A stretch of 8,492 nucleotides of DNA from Spirochaetaceae bacterium (GTDB lineage: Bacteria > Spirochaetota > Spirochaetia > Treponematales > Breznakiellaceae). Positions 1 through 4,378 of this stretch are shown here, piece by piece. Location of the stretch: NCBI GenBank assembly GCA_031258615.1, contig JAIRMP010000230.1, forward strand, positions 1 through 8,492. The letters are read 5' to 3'. Within the stretch, counting starts at the first letter, position 1. Every line of letters begins with the position of its first letter. The translations under genes and the position numbers were made by a program. The notes below the pieces were generated by a model. That model was not told the origin of the DNA. It saw nothing but the letters and a program-made list of their open reading frames with translations, and ran no database searches.

Positions 1-3
1 GGC

Positions 4-50
4 GGGGTATTAGACCCCACTTGCGAATAAAGGGGGTTACCGCCCCCCTT
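4..50. other. Two short GC-rich hairpins at the left edge
   Basis: Two inverted repeats sit side by side. GGGGT (4-8) pairs with ACCCC (14-18) around a 5-base loop, and AAGGGGG (30-36) pairs with CCCCCTT (44-50) around the loop TTACCGC. The second runs into the C-tract of the repeat that follows. They may be part of that repeat or the 3' end of an upstream transcript, but no T-run follows, so I do not call a terminator. Confidence 0.4.
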
Positions 51-114
51 CGCTCCCAATCGGCTCATTTCGGGGCTAAAAGCCCCTCCATTCCGCCGAT
101 TTCCGCTACCCCCC
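43..114 (+). repeat. C-rich modular intergenic repeat, copy A
   Basis: The element starts with CCCCCCTTCGCTCC (43-56) and ends with TTCCGCTACCCCCC (101-114). The same two ends, with one base different in the left one, bracket a different core at 3439-3484. In this copy the core folds as a nested hairpin: an outer stem AATCGGC (58-64) with GCCGATT (95-101), and an inner perfect stem GGGGCT (72-77) with AGCCCC (81-86) around AAA. The constant ends and variable foldable core suggest a dispersed REP-like element. No coding capacity is evident and its function is unknown. Confidence 0.6.
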
Positions 115-308
115 GCAGGCGACTGAATAGTTACATTTTTTTTAAAGAATTTGATAACAAAATCAGTGTCAACAAACGTATCGGAAACAACTTGTAACGC
201 TATTCACTGCCGCCTTGCGGCATCTCCCCCGGCAACCTCGCCAAGCCCCCTCGCAAGGACGACTACTCAGCCACTGGCGTCCGTTTGGTGCAGGCTGGCC
301 TGCCGGCC
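115..308. other. Non-coding spacer with a foldable GC-rich segment
   Basis: I see no convincing gene here on either strand. The left part is AT-rich with a T8 run (136-143). The right part is GC-rich and can fold: CCTTGCG (213-219) pairs with CGCAAGG (252-258), or alternatively GCCGC (209-213) with GCGGC (217-221). GGACG (257-261) can pair with CGTCC (278-282) around an inner CAG/CTG stem, and GCAGGC (290-295) is followed by GCCTGC (298-303). The segment ends just before the -35 box of the next gene, so it is not that gene's leader. It may be the 3' end of an upstream transcript, a small RNA or a second repeat type. Confidence 0.35.
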
Positions 309-337
309 TTGACATTTCTTGCGGTTCATTGCATTAT
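309..337 (+). promoter_or_regulatory. Sigma-70-like promoter for the HTH-EIIA gene
   Basis: A perfect -35 box TTGACA (309-314) is followed 17 bases later by CATTAT (332-337), which matches the -10 consensus at four of six positions. TATATT (335-340) is an alternative -10 with a longer spacer. It lies 45 bases upstream of the ATG at 383, leaving a leader of about 38 nt that contains the palindrome at 352-369. Confidence 0.6.
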
Positions 338-347
338 ATTGAATATA
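335..347. promoter_or_regulatory. AT-rich palindrome over the -10 region
   Basis: TATATT-G-AATATA is a perfect inverted repeat with one central base and overlaps the -10 region. Its GAATAT (341-346) recurs at 351-356, exactly 10 bases later, leading into the next palindrome. The phasing would place both sites on one face of the helix. AT-rich sequence gives such symmetry by chance fairly often, so an operator role is only a suggestion. Confidence 0.35.
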
Positions 348-351
348 GTGG

Positions 352-369
352 AATATTTTAGAAAATATT
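352..369. promoter_or_regulatory. 18-base palindrome in the leader, candidate operator
   Basis: AATATTTT-AG-AAAATATT is a perfect inverted repeat with 8-base arms. It lies between the predicted transcription start and the ribosome binding site (GGGGAG, 372-377) of a gene whose product carries a DNA-binding HTH. A bound protein would block elongation, and an RNA hairpin with a 2-base loop is unlikely, so a DNA operator is the simpler reading. Autoregulation is inferred. Confidence 0.45.
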
Positions 370-382
370 GCGGGGAGTGATT

Positions 383-1066
383 ATGACAGAAAACATTTTG
401 ACAATTGAGGAAGTGGCAAAGTACCTGCGGGTTTCCGAGCGGACCGTGTACGACTGGGCGCAGAAGGGCGAAATCCCGGCAGGCAAGATAGGAACGGTTT
501 GGCGCTTCAAAAGGGAGAGCATAGAGCGTTGGGTAAACGAAAGGCTTTCCGCCTCGAAGAAGCGCAAAAAGCCACAGCCTATAGATGTTGAATCCGTGAT
601 AACTCAGGAGCGGATCGTATTCCTTGATTTCCCGAACAAGCGTGACGCTCTGGAGGCCCTGGCGGACAACCTATGTACCGCCCCGCAAATCACGAATCAC
701 GCCGAGTTGAAGGATGCCATACTGCAACGGGAGGCTATCATCAGCACGGCCATAGGCTTTGGCATCGCGATTCCGCACGTCAGGCTTGCTTCCGTCAGCG
801 ATCTTGTCGTATCGGTCGGCATCAGCAGGGTACCCATCACAGACTTCCTGCCGCTTGACGATGAACCGGTACGCATACTCATTATGATTGCGGCGGCCTA
901 CACGCAGCACACCGAGTACTTGCAGACGCTGTCCTTCTTTAGCGCCCATTTAAAAAGCAATAAGTTACGCAGCGCCCTGGTATCCGTGAAAAACACCGCC
1001 GAAGCGTACAGGCTGCTGACCAGCCCGGCCACCAGCGGCTTTCACTCCTCGCCTCCGGTACAGTAA
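383..1066 (+). CDS. HTH DNA-binding domain fused to PTS EIIA (PtsN-like) regulatory protein
   Basis: A 227-residue protein with two domains. Residues about 6-55 match the excisionase-type winged HTH (LTIEEVAKYLRVSERTVYDW, then a WRFKRESIERWV wing and helix). A basic linker (SKKRKKP, 58-64) leads to a type-2 EIIA domain at about 72-215. That domain has the active-site signature GIAIPH with His132, the residue phosphorylated by HPr in this family, plus the THxEYL segment near His176. No EIIB or EIIC partner is nearby, so a regulatory rather than sugar-transport role is likely: phosphorylation state could control DNA binding. ATG 383 is chosen because GGGGAG (372-377) lies 5 nt upstream; a TTG at 368 in the same frame has no RBS and lies inside the palindrome. 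Spirochaetes are known to carry PtsN-type proteins without full sugar permeases. The regulon is unknown. Confidence 0.88.
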   Translation: MTENILTIEEVAKYLRVSERTVYDWAQKGEIPAGKIGTVWRFKRESIERWVNERLSASKKRKKPQPIDVESVITQERIVFLDFPNKRDALEALADNLCTAPQITNHAELKDAILQREAIISTAIGFGIAIPHVRLASVSDLVVSVGISRVPITDFLPLDDEPVRILIMIAAAYTQHTEYLQTLSFFSAHLKSNKLRSALVSVKNTAEAYRLLTSPATSGFHSSPPVQ

Positions 1067-1068
1067 GA

Positions 1069-1090
1069 CCCCTCCCCTCCCCTGCCGCCC
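1069..1090 (-). other. Predicted G-quadruplex motif
   Basis: On the minus strand this reads GGG-CGGCA-GGGG-A-GGGG-A-GGGG, four G-runs with loops of 5, 1 and 1 bases, which fits the classical quadruplex rule. It sits between two convergent stop codons. In an ilvE read-through transcript the G-rich strand would be the RNA, starting about 51 nt past the stop. Formation in the cell is not shown. Confidence 0.5.
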
Positions 1091-1109
1091 GTCTCTCTAT
1101 TCCGAAAAT

Positions 1110-1141
1110 GGGCTGTGCGGGTACAGTCCGCGGCAATTTTT
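1110..1141. terminator. Possible terminator between convergent genes
   Basis: GGGCTGT (1110-1116) pairs with ACAGTCC (1123-1129), seven pairs with one G-T, around a 6-base loop. On the + strand a T5 run follows at 1137-1141, after a gap of 7 bases. On the minus strand the stem is followed by ATTTTC. Both T-tracts are weak, so this is at best a moderate bidirectional terminator for the HTH-EIIA gene and ilvE. Confidence 0.35.
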
Positions 1142-2221
1142 CTAGACCCTCACCATCCAGCCTTTGCTGTCGGCAGCCTTGCCGTACTGAATCGCCTTGA
1201 TCGTGTCTCGGATCTCCGCCGTCAGATCGCCGCATTTTCCGCCTGAAAATTCCACCGTTCTGCCGTTGTACGTGATGGATTCTATAGGGGTAGCGCCCGC
1301 CGCCGTACCGCTTACAAAACATTCGCGGGTTTCCGACAGGGCCTCGTCAATGCTGATCCTGCGCTCACAGACCCTTATGCCCTTGTCACTGGCCAATTCT
1401 ATGATGCTTTCGCGTGTGATTCCGGGCAGAATCGTATCGCCCAGTTCCGGCGTTACCAGTTCCCCCGATTTGAGGTAAAAGAATATGTTGCACGAAGAAC
1501 CCTCCTCCACATACTTGCGCTCAACCGCGTCAAGGTAGATACATTCCATGAAACCCCGCTCGGCGGCCTCGTGTTTGGCCATTGCCGAGATCACATAGTT
1601 CGAAGCCGCCTTTATCCAGCCTGTACCGTTGGGCGTGGCCCTTATGCGGTCGCTTATCACTGCCCCCTTAAGGCCGGCCTCAAAGTACGGGCCCACAGTC
1701 GTACAGACGATTATCACCCACGGTTCACTACAGGGCTTTACGCCCACGCCGGCCTCAGAGTATGTGAACGGCCTTATATAAACGGCGTCCGCCGTCGAAA
1801 ACGAGTCCTTTTCCCAGGCCGGGTTGTATTCGGGCGTAAAGCCGAACGCGGAGTTCCTTTTGACAGTTTCCAGACAGGCCGCCACAAACATATCTTCAGG
1901 AAACGGCGGCATATAAAGCCCCTTCATGGACCTGAAAAACCGCGCCGCGTTCTTGCCTGGTCTGAAAACCGCAAGCCCTCCGTCTTTCTGCGGCATTGCC
2001 TTTAAGCCTTCAAACACGCTGAGCCCGTACTGCGTCGAGTAGCCGACAAGCGGCATATCGTCAAAATAGTTGCGGGACGCGACAAGCCGCTCCCGCTCCG
2101 CTTCAGGCAGCGCCTTCTCCCCGTCATGAGTCTTATGGGGTTTCTCGATAAACTCTTCTTTCCAGACTCCTCTATACTTTGCCCTGTAAACAACAGGATA
2201 ACTGTTTAGTGAAAACGCCAT
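1142..2221 (-). CDS. ilvE: Branched-chain amino acid aminotransferase
   Basis: A 359-residue fold-type IV PLP enzyme of the BCAT family that interconverts leucine, isoleucine and valine with their 2-oxo acids using 2-oxoglutarate/glutamate. Family marks in order: FEGLKA (70-75), the RPGKNAARF segment (87-95), YIRPF (148-152), the PLP lysine K204 in GWIKAASNY, VEEGSSCNIFF (238-248) with Glu240, LPGITR (265-270) and GTAAGATPI (305-313), the phosphate-binding loop. Length fits full-size BCATs. The ATG at 2221 is chosen because AGGAG (2228-2232) lies 6 nt upstream and the family N-terminus begins there; the frame stays open upstream to 2350 but that stretch is low-complexity and lies over the promoter. 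The lysine context KAASNY differs from the common KxGGNY but keeps the catalytic residue. It is divergent from pdxY, whose product makes its cofactor. Confidence 0.93.
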   Translation of the reverse strand: MAFSLNSYPVVYRAKYRGVWKEEFIEKPHKTHDGEKALPEAERERLVASRNYFDDMPLVGYSTQYGLSVFEGLKAMPQKDGGLAVFRPGKNAARFFRSMKGLYMPPFPEDMFVAACLETVKRNSAFGFTPEYNPAWEKDSFSTADAVYIRPFTYSEAGVGVKPCSEPWVIIVCTTVGPYFEAGLKGAVISDRIRATPNGTGWIKAASNYVISAMAKHEAAERGFMECIYLDAVERKYVEEGSSCNIFFYLKSGELVTPELGDTILPGITRESIIELASDKGIRVCERRISIDEALSETRECFVSGTAAGATPIESITYNGRTVEFSGGKCGDLTAEIRDTIKAIQYGKAADSKGWMVRV

Positions 2222-2251
2222 AGCCGTCTCCTTTTTAACTTTTTTGCATTT

Positions 2252-2262
2252 TTGTTCACAAT
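2252..2262. promoter_or_regulatory. TTGTTCACAAT motif in the ilvE leader
   Basis: The 11-base sequence TTGTTCACAAT lies in the ilvE leader about 20 bases upstream of its Shine-Dalgarno. The identical 11-mer is in the pdxY leader at 2502-2512. Its core TTGT-TC-ACAA is an inverted repeat, as expected for a dimeric regulator. Confidence 0.45.
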
Positions 2263-2305
2263 GAGGCCTCTTGCGCCAGGATGTACCCCATGTTTTTGCT
2301 TTATC

Positions 2306-2335
2306 AGTATATAACCAAACATACCTGTTAATCAA
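2306..2335 (-). promoter_or_regulatory. Predicted ilvE promoter
   Basis: Read on the minus strand, TTGATT (2335-2330) and TATACT (2311-2306) are separated by 18 bases; TATATA with a 16-base spacer is an equally good -10. Transcription would start near 2299, giving a leader of about 78 nt that contains the TTGTTCACAAT motif. The -35 directly adjoins the tandem 9-mer at 2336-2353. Confidence 0.5.
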
Positions 2336-2353
2336 TTGCACGCATTGCACGCA
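2336..2353. repeat. Tandem 9-mer beside the ilvE -35 box
   Basis: TTGCACGCA occurs twice in a row (2336-2344 and 2345-2353) with no mismatch. On the ilvE strand it lies immediately upstream of the -35, the usual place for an activator site. It could also be a replication-slippage duplication without function. Confidence 0.5.
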
Positions 2354-2420
2354 CAGAGGCGGGCATCAGATGAACGTATGAACTTTGCCAACTGTTTGTC
2401 CGCTCAAAAAATGCGAAATA

Positions 2421-2449
2421 TTGACTTCCCGGTATGGTAGCTTTATGGT
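2421..2449 (+). promoter_or_regulatory. Predicted pdxY promoter
   Basis: TTGACT (2421-2426) and TATGGT (2444-2449) are 17 bases apart, matching five and four of six consensus positions. A TATAAA at 2449-2454 is an alternative -10 with a poorer -35. The expected leader of about 70 nt contains the ATTGTTCACAAT palindrome and the RBS AGGAG (2515-2519), 7 nt before the ATG at 2527. Confidence 0.5.
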
Positions 2450-2500
2450 ATAAATATATCTGCCGGGAGGGGGAGCCAATATCGCGGCCCGAATGATGAG

Positions 2501-2512
2501 ATTGTTCACAAT
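2501..2512. promoter_or_regulatory. ATTGT-TC-ACAAT palindrome next to the pdxY RBS
   Basis: A perfect inverted repeat with 5-base arms and a 2-base centre, ending 2 bases before the pdxY Shine-Dalgarno. It shares 11 identical bases with 2252-2262 in the leader of the divergent ilvE gene, exactly 250 bases away. A binding site for one regulator of both genes is the simplest reading; a looped repression complex is possible. Confidence 0.5.
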
Positions 2513-2526
2513 TTAGGAGTATATGA

Positions 2527-3384
2527 ATGGCGATTCTTTCCATACAATCGCATGTTGTCTATGGAGCGGTCGGTAATTCAGCCGCCGTTTTCCCGTTGCA
2601 GCGTCTGGGGCACGAGGTGTGGCCCATCAACACAGTTGAATTTTCCAACCACACAGGTTATGGCCAGTGGCGCGGGCAGGCGCTCCCGGCCAAACTGGTG
2701 GATGATCTGGTTAAGGGCATAGAGGAACGCGGGGCGCTGTCGCGGTGCGGCGCGCTGCTGTCAGGGTATTTGGGCAGCGCCGATATTGGCCTTGCGGTGG
2801 CGGGAGCTGTCCGCAGGGTAAAAACGCTGAATCCGGCGGCCATGTACTGCTGCGATCCCGTGATGGGGGATACCGGCAGAGGGCTCTACGTCCACCCCGA
2901 TATTCCCGGCATCTTTGGCGGCAGCCTGCTTCCGCTTGCCGATATAGTAACGCCCAACCAGTTTGAACTTGAATTGCTGAGCGGCACGGAAGCGGCCTCC
3001 GCGGAAGGCGTGAAAAACGCAATCGGCATACTGCATGAAAAAGGACCTCGCGTCGTTCTTGTTACGAGCTACCGGGACGGCCCGCCCGGTACGCTGGCGA
3101 TGATAGCGTCGGACGGCGACAGGCTGTGGCGCGTCGATACACCGGAACTGTATTTCGACTATACCGTTTCCGGAACGGGCGATCTCTGTTCCGCCATATT
3201 TCTTTCAGGCTATCTGGAAACTTCCAGCATCAGGGACGCCCTGGAAAAGACCGCCGCCTCCATATACGGCGTACTGGAAGTAACGCACAGGGCAGGCGGA
3301 CACGAACTGCGTATCGTAGACGCGCAGCAGGAACTGGTACTCCCGCGAAACCGCTTCGCCGCCGTTGAATTTGGCCGGTATTAG
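2527..3384 (+). CDS. pdxY: Pyridoxal kinase
   Basis: A 285-residue ribokinase-fold enzyme that phosphorylates pyridoxal with ATP to make PLP in vitamin B6 salvage, in the cytoplasm. It aligns end to end with the PdxY/PdxK family. IQSHVVYGAVGNSAA (6-20) forms the substrate pocket, followed by VWPINTVEFSNHTGYG (31-46), LLSGYLGSA (78-85), CDPVMGD (109-115) at the nucleotide/Mg site, TPN (142-144), and SGTGDLCSA (215-223) with the anion hole and catalytic base Asp219. Length is normal. In the lid loop, GRGLYV has a Leu (120) where E. coli PdxY, as I recall it, carries a reactive Cys. The strong RBS AGGAG 7 nt upstream fixes the start. It is transcribed away from ilvE with its own promoter; no clear terminator follows. 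PdxK is an alternative name, but the opening residues resemble PdxY. Confidence 0.9.
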   Translation: MAILSIQSHVVYGAVGNSAAVFPLQRLGHEVWPINTVEFSNHTGYGQWRGQALPAKLVDDLVKGIEERGALSRCGALLSGYLGSADIGLAVAGAVRRVKTLNPAAMYCCDPVMGDTGRGLYVHPDIPGIFGGSLLPLADIVTPNQFELELLSGTEAASAEGVKNAIGILHEKGPRVVLVTSYRDGPPGTLAMIASDGDRLWRVDTPELYFDYTVSGTGDLCSAIFLSGYLETSSIRDALEKTAASIYGVLEVTHRAGGHELRIVDAQQELVLPRNRFAAVEFGRY

Positions 3385-3583
3385 AAGGGGGGCGCAATTT
3401 CCCCACCGTTTTCGCAAACCGCCACCGTTGCCGCCGCGCCCCCCTACGCTCCAGCCCCGCTGCGCGGGTCTTCCGCTACCCCCCACAACAACGATCCTCC
3501 GGAAGTGGAGCACAGCCCCCCAGCCGCCCGATCCAACCCTGAATCACCGATGATTCCAAACCAGTCCTGACGAGCAGGGGCAG
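3385..3583. other. Convergent spacer with repeat B and a small hairpin
   Basis: No gene is supported between pdxY and the convergent CPBP gene. The spacer is C-rich on the + strand, contains repeat copy B (3439-3484), and has a perfect hairpin GAATCA (3541-3546)/TGATTC (3551-3556) with a CCGA loop, 28 bases past the CPBP stop. No T-run follows on either strand, so it is not a standard terminator. Confidence 0.5.
3439..3484 (+). repeat. C-rich modular intergenic repeat, copy B
   Basis: It begins CCCCCCTACGCTCC (3439-3452) and ends TTCCGCTACCCCCC (3471-3484), matching copy A at 13 of 14 and 14 of 14 bases. Its 18-base core holds the hairpin CCCGC (3456-3460)/GCGGG (3464-3468) with loop TGC, unrelated in sequence to the core of copy A. 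Both copies lie outside genes and in the same orientation. Confidence 0.6.
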
Positions 3584-4378
3584 TCAGAAGGGCAGCAGGT
3601 ATACGGTAATGTTGTACAGGGCGTGGCCCAATGCGACGATGTTTAACGATTTTTGCCTGTCAAACAGAAAGCCGAGAAAAACGCCGGACAGAAAGGCGCC
3701 TAACATCCCCCAGAACCCCTGCCAGGCGTGGCAGAGCGCGAACAGGAGGCTTGCGGTGAGTATGGCCGGCGCTTTTTGCAGTCCCGTAACGAGCAGGCGG
3801 CTGAACAACAGCGCGCGGAAAAAACTTTCTTCAAGGTAGGCCGCTACTATGCAGGACAGTACCATCACGGAAACCGCAAATGCGCCGTCCGGCGCTTCCA
3901 CAACCGGCGCGAAGGCAGTCTGAAAGTCTTCCGCTTTCGTAAAAACGCTTTCAACAATAATCGTAAAACCGCCTATTAACAAGAGGCAAATTGTACAAAG
4001 GATGATACAGACGGCATAGTTAAGGTACGATGGGAATATGCCCGCCGCGCCGCAGGAATACCTTTTTTTTAATGGTAAATTCTGGGTATATTGAAAACTG
4101 AAGTACAAAACAAGAGCAAGGGCCGGGATGTAAAACACAAGTATTTGAAAAAGTTCATCAAATGCTGAAAAAGGCAGTGTGGATTCTGAAGCGGATGTAA
4201 AAAGGTTTTGTACGGAGTAAGAATCCGGGAAAAAAAACAGGGTATAGATCACAAGCGGCGCAAACAGCGGATGCCTGAATATTCCGGATAAGAATTTGTA
4301 CACGGTTAAGTGTATCAATTTAATATAAAATGAACCAGCGGGAGCGTTTGATATAGTGTATAAAATAATCATTACCAT
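3584..4378 (-). CDS. CPBP-family intramembrane metalloprotease (CAAX/Abi type)
   Basis: A hydrophobic protein of up to 264 residues with about six to eight membrane segments (about 37-56, 76-97, 119-145, 167-182, 185-200, 204-219, 222-240 and 245-262). The three conserved CPBP motifs are present in order: EExxxR as E183-E184-SFF-R188, FxxxH as F213-ALC-H217, and HxxxN as H252-ALY-N256. These line the glutamate/histidine active site seen in Rce1-like proteases. The substrate cannot be told from sequence; bacterial members include bacteriocin-immunity and signalling proteins. The start is uncertain: ATG 4378 has no Shine-Dalgarno and would overlap the divergent PilZ gene by 23 bases. TTG 4318 or GTG 4303 would remove the overlap and keep all motifs, but they lack a clear RBS too. 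Confidence 0.8.
   Translation of the reverse strand: MVMIILYTISNAPAGSFYIKLIHLTVYKFLSGIFRHPLFAPLVIYTLFFFPDSYSVQNLFTSASESTLPFSAFDELFQILVFYIPALALVLYFSFQYTQNLPLKKRYSCGAAGIFPSYLNYAVCIILCTICLLLIGGFTIIVESVFTKAEDFQTAFAPVVEAPDGAFAVSVMVLSCIVAAYLEESFFRALLFSRLLVTGLQKAPAILTASLLFALCHAWQGFWGMLGAFLSGVFLGFLFDRQKSLNIVALGHALYNITVYLLPF
4296..4324 (+). promoter_or_regulatory. Possible promoter of the PilZ-comEC-rsmA cluster
   Basis: TTGTAC (4296-4301) and TTTAAT (4319-4324) are 17 bases apart; the -10 matches five of six positions and the -35 only three. TATAAA at 4324-4329 is an alternative -10. Between the boxes lies an inverted repeat TACAC-GGTTAA-GTGTA (4299-4314), a possible operator shared with the divergent CPBP gene. 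Confidence 0.4.

Noticed and set aside
1..13. Possible 3' end of an upstream gene (GCG GGG TAT TAG)
   Set aside because: Only three codons before a stop at the window edge; no way to tell coding from chance, and the sequence is part of a hairpin.
368..382. TTG start at 368 extending the HTH-EIIA protein by five residues
   Set aside because: It lies inside the 352-369 palindrome with no RBS, while ATG 383 has GGGGAG at ideal distance.
1571..2005. Long + strand reading frame inside ilvE
   Set aside because: It is antisense to a gene with clear family motifs, has no recognisable domain and no RBS.
2222..2350. N-terminal extension of ilvE by 43 residues
   Set aside because: The stretch covers the predicted promoter and RBS, is rich in Lys/Cys without family similarity, and the BCAT N-terminus starts at 2221.
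3165..3179. CCGTT-AACGG inverted repeat inside pdxY
   Set aside because: It falls within codons for the conserved SGTGD region, so the protein sequence explains it.
3541..3556. GAATCA/TGATTC hairpin as terminator of the CPBP gene
   Set aside because: The stem is perfect but no T-run follows on the minus strand; kept only as part of the spacer description.
4330..4356. Eight-codon leader peptide ending in TAG that overlaps the PilZ GTG start
   Set aside because: It has no Shine-Dalgarno, and the predicted promoter would start transcription at or after its ATG.
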